In this document: piece after piece, positions 7,554 to 15,876 of the stretch | Layout of the letters: each line of letters begins with the position of its first letter | How positions within the stretch are numbered: position 1 is the first letter of the stretch | Assembly (NCBI GenBank): GCA_949541125.1 | Contig: CATISV010000044.1 | Span: 1 to 36,888 of the forward strand | DNA from: Flavobacterium sp. SCGC AAA160-P02 | GTDB lineage: Bacteria; Bacteroidota; Bacteroidia; Flavobacteriales; Flavobacteriaceae | Direction: 5' to 3' | DNA length: 36,888 nt | Position numbers and translations under genes: made by a program | The notes under the pieces: model-generated | Seen by the model: only the letters and a program-made list of their open reading frames with translations | Told to the model about the DNA's origin: nothing | Databases searched by the model: none

Positions 7554-8330
7554 ATGAGAAGAATATTATTTGTTTACTATTTGTTAATGAATTCTTGTTT
7601 GCTTTTTTCACAAGAGAAAAGTAAGCCCTATAAAAGTGGGGAATGGCTACAATATAGAATGAGTTATAGTGGATTTTTAAAAGCAGGCACAGCACAACTC
7701 GAACTAAAAAAAACGTTTTTAGAAGGTGAAAACGTTTTTCATGCCAAAGGTTTTGGGAAAACAAGTACCGTTATTGGATGGTTTTTTAAAGTAATTGACA
7801 GGTATGAGTCCTTCTTTGATTCCCAAAAAAACATTCCTTACCTATTTAAAAGAGATGTCAATGAAGGGGGGTATATCATAAAAAGAGATACTAGATTTAA
7901 TCAAAAAACAAAAATTGCAAGAGTAGAAGATTATAAATATAATACGGTAAAAGAAGTTCCTTTTGATAATGTCCAAGACATGATTTCTGCATTTTACTAT
8001 TTGAGAAATATTAATGTAGACACTATAAAAAAAGGAGACGTAATTAAATTAAATCTATTTTTTGATTCTAAAACATTTCCATTTAAATTACGGTTTTTAG
8101 GAAATGAAATCATAAAAACAAAGTTTGGGAAAATAAATACAATTAAATTACGGCCTATAGTTCAAGCTGGAAGAGTTTTTAAAGAAAACGAAAGTGTTAC
8201 CCTTTGGGTAACTGCAGATCAAAATAAAATTCCAATTAGAATAAAGGCATCCTTGGCTGTGGGATCTTTGAAAGCAGAATTAGATGCTTTTAAAGGCTTA
8301 GCAAATTCATTTGACATCATATTTGATTAA
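7554..8330 (+). CDS. DUF3108 exported protein
   Basis: 258 residues from the ATG at 7554. An in-frame TTG at 7545 lies inside the predicted -7 element and is unlikely to be used. The N-terminus MRRILFVYYLLMNSCLLFSQ is a signal peptide. The mature protein begins with SGEWLQYRMSYSGFLKAGTAQLEL and continues with repeated beta-strand-like segments (YESFFDS, YLFKRDVNEGGY, LFFDSKTFPFKLRF, VTLWVTADQNKIPIRI), the pattern of DUF3108. The biochemical role of that family is not settled; an envelope location fits the neighbouring M23 lipoprotein gene 23 nt downstream. It has its own predicted promoter after the upstream terminator. Confidence 0.85.
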   Translation: MRRILFVYYLLMNSCLLFSQEKSKPYKSGEWLQYRMSYSGFLKAGTAQLELKKTFLEGENVFHAKGFGKTSTVIGWFFKVIDRYESFFDSQKNIPYLFKRDVNEGGYIIKRDTRFNQKTKIARVEDYKYNTVKEVPFDNVQDMISAFYYLRNINVDTIKKGDVIKLNLFFDSKTFPFKLRFLGNEIIKTKFGKINTIKLRPIVQAGRVFKENESVTLWVTADQNKIPIRIKASLAVGSLKAELDAFKGLANSFDIIFD

Positions 8331-8353
8331 ATTGTATTTTTACCTTGTTTTTT

Positions 8354-9646
8354 ATGATGAATAAAAACAACTATAACTTGAAAAAAACAACTATTTTACT
8401 TTTCTTTCTTGTCGTTCTTATTGCCTGCGGTAATGATGATAAAAAAGGGCTTCCCGATAAAGGAAATACAAAAGTTTTAGTCCCAAAAATTAAATACGAA
8501 TTTGGTTATAAATTAAATGATTATACGGTCGTTGAAGACACTATTAAAAAAGGGGAAAGTTTTGGTATTATTCTAGACAGACACCATGTCTTCTATCCTA
8601 AAATAAATAAAATTGCAACAACCATAAAAGATACTTTTGATGTAAGAAGAGTAAGAGCGGGAAAACCGTATATGATTCTTTCCAGTAAAGACTCCCTTGA
8701 AAAAGCTCAAGTTTTTATATATAAGAATAGTAAATCTACAGCCACCATCATAGATTTTAAAGATTCTACTATTGTTGCCTATACCTATAGAAAACCTATA
8801 AAAATTATAGAAAAAGAAATCGCTGGGAGAATTTATTCTACACTTTCTGAGACTATGGATAGCTTACATTTAAACCCTAATTTAACCTATGATGTTGCTG
8901 CTATTTATGCTTGGACATTGGATTTCTATAAACTTCAAAAGGGAGATAAATTTAAATTAATTTATGAAGAAAAATTTATAGATGATACAGTTTTTGTAGG
9001 CTATGGTAAAGTAAAAGCGGCCTTATTTAATCATAACAAAAGAGACTTTTATGCTTATAGATTTGTGCCTGACTCCATAAAAGGGATTCCAGAATATTAT
9101 GACGAAGAGGGAAATATGTTGCGCAGACAATTTTTACGTTCTCCTATTAAATTTCAAAATAGAGTATCTTCAAGATATAATTTAAGGAGGAGAATTGCCT
9201 ATTATGGTAATAAAGTAAGGCCCCATAAAGGAACTGATTTTGCCGCTAAAGTAGGAACACCAATTATGGCGACTGCAAGTGGAACGGTTGTTGAATCAAG
9301 AAGAAAAGGAGGGAATGGAAATTATGTAAAAATTAAACACAATAATATCTATCAAACTCAATACCTTCATATGAGTAGACGAAAGGTTAGAAAAGGTCAA
9401 TATGTGAAACAGGGGGACATTATTGGTTGGGTTGGTATGACGGGCAATACCTCTGGGCCACATGTTTGTTATCGATTTTGGAAATATGGAAAACAGGTCG
9501 ATCCATTTAAACAAAAATTACCTCCTGCAAAACCCTTAAAAAAGAGTCTTAAGCCTAAATATAAAAAATTTATCAAGCCGCTAAAAAATCAACTTGACAA
9601 TATACAATTTCCAGAAGAAACCATACAATTAGTCGCTCAAAACTAG
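8354..9646 (+). CDS. M23-family (LytM) lipoprotein, putative cell-wall peptidase
   Basis: 430 residues from the ATG at 8354; the in-frame TTG at 8345 is rejected because 8354 gives a standard lipoprotein leader ending LIAC with C25 as the lipidated residue. The C-terminal M23 domain has HKGTD (H291, D295), YLHM (H339) and GPHVCYRF. In typical M23 enzymes the last motif is HxH with the second histidine binding zinc; here it is H370-V-C372. The enzyme may use cysteine as a ligand or be a non-catalytic regulator. The central part (about 60-280) is a charged, beta-rich region of unassigned fold. The pgi start follows the stop by 6 nt. Confidence 0.85.
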   Translation: MMNKNNYNLKKTTILLFFLVVLIACGNDDKKGLPDKGNTKVLVPKIKYEFGYKLNDYTVVEDTIKKGESFGIILDRHHVFYPKINKIATTIKDTFDVRRVRAGKPYMILSSKDSLEKAQVFIYKNSKSTATIIDFKDSTIVAYTYRKPIKIIEKEIAGRIYSTLSETMDSLHLNPNLTYDVAAIYAWTLDFYKLQKGDKFKLIYEEKFIDDTVFVGYGKVKAALFNHNKRDFYAYRFVPDSIKGIPEYYDEEGNMLRRQFLRSPIKFQNRVSSRYNLRRRIAYYGNKVRPHKGTDFAAKVGTPIMATASGTVVESRRKGGNGNYVKIKHNNIYQTQYLHMSRRKVRKGQYVKQGDIIGWVGMTGNTSGPHVCYRFWKYGKQVDPFKQKLPPAKPLKKSLKPKYKKFIKPLKNQLDNIQFPEETIQLVAQN

Positions 9647-9652
9647 TCAATA

Positions 9653-11224
9653 ATGCCATTACAAAATATAAATCCAACAACAACCGATGCTTGGAAAAAG
9701 TTAGAAGCCCATTTCTTAGAAATGCAGTCATTCTCCCTTAAAAAAGCATTTGAAATGACCCCTGATAGGAACGAAAGATTCTCTATCTCTTTCAATGATC
9801 TTAGTGTAGATTTTTCTAAAAACAGAATCGAGCAAAAGACCATTAGATTATTAATTGAATTAGCAAATAATGTTAATTTAAAAGAGGCGATTGACAAATA
9901 TTTTTCTGGAGACATAATCAATGTTACCGAACAGAGAGCTGTATTGCACACTGCTTTACGAGACAATTCTGAGGATCCCTTATTCGTTGATGGAAAAGAT
10001 ATAAGGCCAGAGGTAAAAAAAGTACTCCGAAAAATAAGAGTGTTTTCTAATAAAATAATTTCTGGTGATTGGAAAGGTTGTACGGGTAAAAAAATAACGG
10101 ATGTTGTAAATATAGGGATTGGCGGATCTGACTTAGGGCCAGATATGATTGTAGAAGCACTTCAATTCTATAAAAACCATCTGACAACTCATTTTGTTTC
10201 TAATATAGACGGAGATCATATTTCTGAAATTTTAAAAAAATTAGATCCCGAGACAACATTATTTGTGATTGTTTCTAAAACATTCACAACTCAAGAAACA
10301 ATTACCAATGCCAATACGATCAAAAACTGGTTTTTAAAATCTGCCTCTCAATTTGATATCGCAAAACATTTTGTCGCTGTTTCTTCAAACTTAGAGGCTA
10401 TTGATGCTTTTGGTATTGATCCAAAAAATGTCTTTCCAATGTGGAATTGGGTGGGCGGTCGTTTCTCATTATGGTCTGCAGTCGGTCTTTCAATCAGTTT
10501 GTCTGTTGGTTTTGACAATTATAAATCTCTTTTAAATGGCGCAGAGAAAATGGATCTCCATTTTAAAAACAGTGATTTTGATCAAAATATTCCTGTAATA
10601 CTTGCACTTTTAAGTATTTGGTATAATAATTTCTACAATATAGAATCTGAGGCTATTCTTCCATACACTCAGTACTTGACTAAACTTGCCCCATATTTAC
10701 AGCAGGCAATCATGGAAAGTAACGGCAAAAGTGTTGACAGAAATGGAAATGTTGTTAATTATCAAACCGGAACTATTGTATGGGGAAGTACAGGGACCAA
10801 TATGCAACACGCATTTATGCAATTAGTACACCAAGGAACTAAACTAATTCCTTCAGATTTTATTGGATATAAAACATCTCTTCACGGTCTTTCAGATCAT
10901 CATCAAAAACTAATGGCTAATTACAATGCTCAGATGGATGCATTGGCTTTTGGTAAATCAAAAGAAGACCTTCTTCTTGAGCTCAGGTTTTCAGAAGATG
11001 CCTCAACAGTGAATACAATAATCCCTTATAAAGTGTTTGAGGGAAACAGGCCAAGTAATGCCATTTTATTTGAAAAATTAACTCCAGAATCACTCGGAGA
11101 ATTAATTGCAATGTACGAACACAAAATCTTTGTTCAAGGCGTTATTTGGAATATTTTTAGCTTCGACCAATTTGGAGTAGAATTGGGAAAAGAATTGGCA
11201 AAAAAGCTTTTAAAAAAAGTATAA
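9653..11224 (+). CDS. pgi: Glucose-6-phosphate isomerase
   Basis: 523 residues over the full length of the family. It interconverts glucose-6-phosphate and fructose-6-phosphate in the cytoplasm. Signatures seen are [12 protein letters not shown] (152-163), [14 protein letters not shown] (267-280), [11 protein letters not shown], and the C-terminal [15 protein letters not shown] with the expected catalytic lysine K513. The sugar-ring-opening histidine region LSDHHQK is present. The glutamate that normally acts as base in WGEPGTN is replaced: the segment reads [11 protein letters not shown], with S379 in its place. The gene is co-directional with the M23 gene (6-nt gap). An AT-rich inverted repeat spans its stop codon. 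Confidence 0.92.
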   Translation: MPLQNINPTTTDAWKKLEAHFLEMQSFSLKKAFEMTPDRNERFSISFNDLSVDFSKNRIEQKTIRLLIELANNVNLKEAIDKYFSGDIINVTEQRAVLHTALRDNSEDPLFVDGKDIRPEVKKVLRKIRVFSNKIISGDWKGCTGKKITDVVNIGIGGSDLGPDMIVEALQFYKNHLTTHFVSNIDGDHISEILKKLDPETTLFVIVSKTFTTQETITNANTIKNWFLKSASQFDIAKHFVAVSSNLEAIDAFGIDPKNVFPMWNWVGGRFSLWSAVGLSISLSVGFDNYKSLLNGAEKMDLHFKNSDFDQNIPVILALLSIWYNNFYNIESEAILPYTQYLTKLAPYLQQAIMESNGKSVDRNGNVVNYQTGTIVWGSTGTNMQHAFMQLVHQGTKLIPSDFIGYKTSLHGLSDHHQKLMANYNAQMDALAFGKSKEDLLLELRFSEDASTVNTIIPYKVFEGNRPSNAILFEKLTPESLGELIAMYEHKIFVQGVIWNIFSFDQFGVELGKELAKKLLKKV

Positions 11225-11246
11225 AATATCTTTATTATTTTTTTTA

Positions 11247-11254
11247 TACTTTTG
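11247..11254 (+). promoter_or_regulatory. Candidate -7 element upstream of the TonB-dependent receptor
   Basis: TACTTTTG matches TAnnTTTG, 173 nt before the receptor start. It lies inside the right arm of an AT-rich inverted repeat (left arm at 11212-11225, right arm at 11239-11253) that could end pgi transcription. A second near-match, GACTTTTG followed by TAG, lies at about 11391-11398, closer to the gene. Confidence 0.35.
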
Positions 11255-11427
11255 TTACAGATATGTTAATATGTCAGATGATATTTAACAAACTGAAAAG
11301 CAGGTTTTTAGTCAAATAAAGTAACTTTTAATATCGTTATTTTTTGCCAAACCTTAACATTAAATTAACATTACAACTCTCAAAATAAAAGACTTTTGTA
11401 GAGAATTAATAACATTAATAACCAATA

Positions 11428-14160
11428 ATGAAAAACTTAAAGAACTTATTATTTGTAGCATTGTTTTTATCTACTGCTACTTTAATTGGACAAACCAAAA
11501 TTTCTGGTACCATCATTGATGAATCAAATGAAGGATTACCTGGAGCAAGTGTTGTAGTCAAAGGTACTACTAACGGAACCGTAGCAGACTTCAATGGAAA
11601 ATTTACACTTACTGTAGCATCAGATAGTGGAACTATCGTCATTTCTTTTCTAGGCTTCTCATCTAGAGAAATAGCATTTACAAGTGCAGGAGACCTTGGA
11701 AGTATTGAATTACAGGAAGACGGAAATATCCTAGAAGAAGTTGTATTAAAAGGAATTGTTGATATTGCCAAAGACAGACAAACTCCGGTAGCCAAATCTA
11801 CTATTAAAGCCGCTGAAATTCAATCCAAATTAGGAAATCAAGAATTTCCAGAGCTTCTAAACACAACTCCTTCTGTATACGCCACTAAATCAGGTGGTGG
11901 TTTTGGAGATGCTAGAATAAATATTCGAGGTTTTGCTCAAGAAAATATTGCAGTATTAATTAACGGAGTTCCTGTAAACGATATGGAAAATGGAAGAGTT
12001 TATTGGTCTAACTGGGCAGGCTTATCCGATGTAACAACGGCAATGCAAGTTCAAAGAGGTTTAGGTTCTTCTAAGTTAGCAATATCCTCTGTTGGTGGAA
12101 CCATTAATATTATTACAAAAACTACAGACTTAAAAGAAGGTGGAAGTATTTTGTCTTCTATTGGTAACGATGGTTATTTCAAAAATTTAGCCACCTATTC
12201 AACTGGAAAAAATGAAAAAGGTTTTGCTGCATCATTTTTGTTTAGCAGAACTGCTGGTAATGGATATGTTAATGGAACTGAATTTGAAGGATTCAACTAT
12301 TTCATAGGTTTAGGATGGGACAAAGGAGATCATAATTTTCAGTTTATGTTAACTGGAGCACCACAAACACACAACCAAAGAACAACTAGTTTCTACAACA
12401 TGGCAACATTAGATGACTACTTGAAATATGGGAAAAGATACAACTATAACCATGGGTATTTGAATGGGGAAGAATTTAACTGGAGAAAGAATTTCTATCA
12501 CAAACCTATTTCCTCTTTTAACTGGACTTGGGACATCAATGAAACATCTTCTTTGACGACCTCTGCTTATGTATCTTTTGGACGTGGTGGTGGAACTGGA
12601 GACATTGGTAGACTGGGAGGAAACTATGCAAGTTCAAGTAAATTTAGAAACCCTGATACCGGATTGGTAGAATGGGATGAAATTGTAAAAGCTAATGCTG
12701 GTATAGGTGGAAATTTTAGCAGTGGTTATTCTTATACAAACCCTGCAGATCCTTCAACAGGACTTCAAATTGTAAATGACGATGAATTAAGAGATACTGA
12801 TTTACCAGCCGGCCTAACAAGAAGAAATGGAGTTATTAGAAGAGCCTCTGTAAACTCTCACAATTGGTTTGGGTTATTGTCTAACTACAACACCAAGTTA
12901 AGCGAGAATTTTACCTTAGATTTTGGAATTGATGTTCGTTCTTATACTGGATTACACTACAGAAGAATTGATAATTTATTAGGAGCTGAAGGATATCGTG
13001 ACAACGATGATATCAATAACCCTATGAATATATTATCTAGAGAATATAGTTCAGATTTGGCGCAGCAATGGAATGTTTTCAGAAGCACAAGTGACGAACA
13101 AAAAATTAACTATAACAACGACGGAAAAGTTCGTTGGTTAGGGGCCTTCAGTCAATTAGAATATTCATCAGATGACATTTCTGCTTTTGTTCAAGTGGGT
13201 ATCTCTCAACAAGGATTCAAAAGAATTGATTACTTTAATTATTTAAATTCTGATCCAGAAAGAGAGACAGATTGGCAAAATATAATTGGTGGTAACATTA
13301 AAGGAGGAATTAACTGGAATATCGATGAAAAGAATAATATATATGTAAATTATGGAGATTATTCTAAACAGCCTTTCTTTGATGCTATCTTCCAAAATTA
13401 CAGAAATGATATAAATCCTAATCCTAGAAATGAAAAGGTTGTTAGTTACGAATTAGGATATGGGTATAGATCTGATAATTTTACAGCCAATATAAACTAC
13501 TATAGAACTCAATGGAGGGATAGATTCCTGAGAGTTAGTTATGAAAATGATGAAGGAGAAGAAGGATTTGCTGATATTCAAGGGATAGAGCAATTACATA
13601 CCGGTATTGAACTAGACTTTACTTATGACGTTAGTGATAAATTAAGTTTTGTTGGTATGGCTTCAATAGGAGATTGGAATTACGCTAGAACAGTTTCAGG
13701 AACTGCTTTTGATAATAATACAACACCTATAGGAATCGCTACCTTATATCTAGACGGAGTTAAAGTAGGGGATGCGGCTCAAACAACAGCAAGATTAGGA
13801 TTCAATTTAGATGTAACAGAAAACTTTAGTATTGACTATAGTCATCGTTATGCTGATAGATTATACGCTCGTATAAATGCAGAAGATTTTGATGCGGCTG
13901 ACAATGATGGGTCTCTTGAATTACCAAGTTATTTTCTAGCTGATTTAGGAATGTCTTATGACTTTAATTTTAAAAATGATACTGACTTAGGTGTCCGGTT
14001 AAATATTAACAACTTATTTAATACCGAATATATTTCAGAATCGTTAACAAATAGATTTTATAACGCAACTAGCGGTGTTTATCGTGGTGTTGATGGCTCT
14101 AACAAAGTCTTCTTTGGTTTCGGAACTACATGGAACTTTACAGTTCGATATAATTTCTAA
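11428..14160 (+). CDS. TonB-dependent outer membrane receptor
   Basis: 910 residues. Signal peptide at 1-22 (ending LIGQ). A carboxypeptidase-regulatory-like domain follows (TKISGTIIDESNEGLPGASV ... SFLGFSSREI). The plug has NIRGFAQENIAVLINGVPVND and VGGTINIITK. A long 22-strand-type barrel ends in the aromatic residue expected for outer membrane insertion (WNFTVRYNF). Such receptors import siderophores, vitamins or oligosaccharides with TonB energy. No SusD-like lipoprotein follows, so this is not a SusC/D pair, and the substrate cannot be named. The preceding gap of about 200 nt carries the candidate promoters; a strong terminator follows. Confidence 0.94.
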   Translation: MKNLKNLLFVALFLSTATLIGQTKISGTIIDESNEGLPGASVVVKGTTNGTVADFNGKFTLTVASDSGTIVISFLGFSSREIAFTSAGDLGSIELQEDGNILEEVVLKGIVDIAKDRQTPVAKSTIKAAEIQSKLGNQEFPELLNTTPSVYATKSGGGFGDARINIRGFAQENIAVLINGVPVNDMENGRVYWSNWAGLSDVTTAMQVQRGLGSSKLAISSVGGTINIITKTTDLKEGGSILSSIGNDGYFKNLATYSTGKNEKGFAASFLFSRTAGNGYVNGTEFEGFNYFIGLGWDKGDHNFQFMLTGAPQTHNQRTTSFYNMATLDDYLKYGKRYNYNHGYLNGEEFNWRKNFYHKPISSFNWTWDINETSSLTTSAYVSFGRGGGTGDIGRLGGNYASSSKFRNPDTGLVEWDEIVKANAGIGGNFSSGYSYTNPADPSTGLQIVNDDELRDTDLPAGLTRRNGVIRRASVNSHNWFGLLSNYNTKLSENFTLDFGIDVRSYTGLHYRRIDNLLGAEGYRDNDDINNPMNILSREYSSDLAQQWNVFRSTSDEQKINYNNDGKVRWLGAFSQLEYSSDDISAFVQVGISQQGFKRIDYFNYLNSDPERETDWQNIIGGNIKGGINWNIDEKNNIYVNYGDYSKQPFFDAIFQNYRNDINPNPRNEKVVSYELGYGYRSDNFTANINYYRTQWRDRFLRVSYENDEGEEGFADIQGIEQLHTGIELDFTYDVSDKLSFVGMASIGDWNYARTVSGTAFDNNTTPIGIATLYLDGVKVGDAAQTTARLGFNLDVTENFSIDYSHRYADRLYARINAEDFDAADNDGSLELPSYFLADLGMSYDFNFKNDTDLGVRLNINNLFNTEYISESLTNRFYNATSGVYRGVDGSNKVFFGFGTTWNFTVRYNF

Positions 14161-14177
14161 GAAGTTTATTAAAATTT

Positions 14178-14220
14178 TAAAACCCCATTTTAATTCTTTT
14201 ATTAATATTGGGGTTTTTTT
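14178..14220 (+). terminator. Terminator of the TonB-dependent receptor gene
   Basis: AAAACCCCA and TGGGGTTTT form a GC-containing stem separated by about 20 nt, followed by a T tract. Confidence 0.75.
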
Positions 14221-14302
14221 ATTTCATTAATATCCTTTTTTTCAATAATTCAAAAGAATCTATGCCAATTATTTATAGGCTATCCTCTGACTTTTTATCA
14301 CT

Positions 14303-15028
14303 GTGAAAATACTAAGTTATCTTTTTTCTTCTCTTTTTGGATTCCTATTTTTTACAATTCTGCTCATTTTTCACCCATTGCAATGGATAGGATTGAAAAT
14401 TGGATATACAGCTCATAAAAATGTCGTTGATGTTTTAAATTGGTTCCTTACAAAATCATTACTAGTTATTGGAAATGCTGTCTTTTTCAAAAAAAATTAT
14501 TCTATCCCAGAAAACAAAACGATTATTTTTGTAGCAAATCATCAAAGTATGTTTGACATCCCTCCGATAATTTGGTATCTGAGAAAACACCACCCAAAGT
14601 TTGTGTCTAAAATTGAGTTGGGTAAAGGGATACCAAGTGTTTCTTTTAACCTTAAGTATGGAGGCGCAGCGTTAATCAACAGAAGAGATTCAAAACAAGC
14701 CCTGAGGGAATTAGAACGTTTTGGGAAACAAATTCATCGTAATAAATGGTCTGCTGTTATTTTTCCAGAAGGTACAAGAAGTAGAACTGGACAGCCTAGG
14801 AAGTTTTCTCTAAATGGTTTAACGATGATTGTAAAATACAATCCTGAAGCAATAATCGTTCCTATCTCCATTAATAATTCTTGGAAAGTATATAAATATG
14901 GAAACTTCCCTTTTGGAATGTGGAATAAAATTACTGTAGAATCACATCAACCAATTCCATTAAAAAATGCCGATTTACAGACTGCTTTTAGCACCATGGA
15001 ATCTATCATTAAGAAACATGTTATTTGA
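14303..15028 (+). CDS. 1-acyl-sn-glycerol-3-phosphate acyltransferase (PlsC family)
   Basis: 241 residues from a GTG start; no in-frame ATG lies near the N-terminal membrane helix. The hydrophobic N-terminus (about 5-30) anchors it in the inner membrane. Catalytic motif I is NHQSMFD (H80-x4-D85), and motif III is FPEGTRS (154-160), with a VPISI block (186-190) after it. Family members acylate lysophosphatidic acid to phosphatidic acid in phospholipid synthesis. Its 3' end overlaps the opposing nitrilase-family gene by 8 bp. No clear TAnnTTTG element was seen directly upstream. Other acyl acceptors, such as ornithine lipids, cannot be excluded from sequence alone. Confidence 0.9.
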   Translation: MKILSYLFSSLFGFLFFTILLIFHPLQWIGLKIGYTAHKNVVDVLNWFLTKSLLVIGNAVFFKKNYSIPENKTIIFVANHQSMFDIPPIIWYLRKHHPKFVSKIELGKGIPSVSFNLKYGGAALINRRDSKQALRELERFGKQIHRNKWSAVIFPEGTRSRTGQPRKFSLNGLTMIVKYNPEAIIVPISINNSWKVYKYGNFPFGMWNKITVESHQPIPLKNADLQTAFSTMESIIKKHVI

Positions 15029-15800
15029 TTTTAAATTTATCTTTATCATGCAAAAATTTCAATTTTTCTCTCATTTCCTCCTGCTGTGTCTTGTTTAATA
15101 CACAACTCAATACCGCTTCTTTTTCTTTAGCTGTTGTCGTTAGTTGTGCTCCAAGAAAATCATAGACCGCACTCTGTCCATTGTATTGATAATCATTAGC
15201 GTCTTTTCCTACCCTATTTACTCCAATACAATAGCTCATGTTCTCAATAGCCCTGGCTTTAAGAAGTGTGTCCCAAGCAATAATTCTCTCTGTTGGCCAA
15301 TTCGCCATATACAATAACAAATCATAATCATCAACGAATCTAGACCATACAGGGAATCGTATATCATAGCAAATCAAAGGAAATATACGCCATCCTTTAA
15401 ACTCAACAATTACCCTATGATTTCCTGGACAATATGCCTTGTCCTCACCTGCCAAACTAAACAAATGTCTTTTATCATAACTTTGTATTTGCCCATCAGG
15501 ATGAACAAACAGGGCTCTGTTAAAATATCGTTGGTTTTCCTCTATCACAAGACTTCCAACAATTCCAACTTGCTTGGTGTTTGCAAGATCTTGCATCCAT
15601 CGAATCGTTTTTCCATCCATTCTTTCAGCTACTAGTGATGGCTGCATTGTAAATCCAGTGGAAAACATTTCAGGAAGAATAATTAAATCAACCTCTCCCT
15701 CTAACAAATCTATCTTCCTCTTAAACGAAATTAAGTTAGCCTGAGGATTTTCCCAAATAATGTTTGCTTGAATTCCAACGATGTTTAGTGTATTTTGCAT
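15021..15800 (-). CDS. Carbon-nitrogen hydrolase, omega-amidase (YafV/Nit2)-like
   Basis: 259 residues from the ATG at 15800, which gives the normal nitrilase N-terminus MQNTLNIVGIQANI; the longer open frame starting at 15851 adds an unrelated hydrophobic stretch. The Glu-Lys-Cys catalytic triad is visible: E44 in LPEMFSTGF, K110 in YDKRHLF and C144 in LICYDIRFP. FSTGF and YDKRHLFSLAGED are typical of omega-amidases that hydrolyse alpha-ketoglutaramate or ketosuccinamate, a repair step after glutamine transamination. Substrate is inferred from subfamily motifs only. The gene is divergent from the AddB-like gene (76-nt gap) and convergent with the acyltransferase gene. Confidence 0.9.
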   Translation of the reverse strand: MQNTLNIVGIQANIIWENPQANLISFKRKIDLLEGEVDLIILPEMFSTGFTMQPSLVAERMDGKTIRWMQDLANTKQVGIVGSLVIEENQRYFNRALFVHPDGQIQSYDKRHLFSLAGEDKAYCPGNHRVIVEFKGWRIFPLICYDIRFPVWSRFVDDYDLLLYMANWPTERIIAWDTLLKARAIENMSYCIGVNRVGKDANDYQYNGQSAVYDFLGAQLTTTAKEKEAVLSCVLNKTQQEEMREKLKFLHDKDKFKIK

Positions 15801-15876
15801 AAAATTTATTTTTAACAAATCGTGTAAAATTAGTAATACAATTTTGTACATTGTTTTATGTAAAGTACATATTTTA

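Noticed and set aside
11428..14160. SusC of a polysaccharide utilisation locus
   Set aside because: No SusD-like gene and no glycan enzymes are adjacent; the next gene is a lipid acyltransferase.
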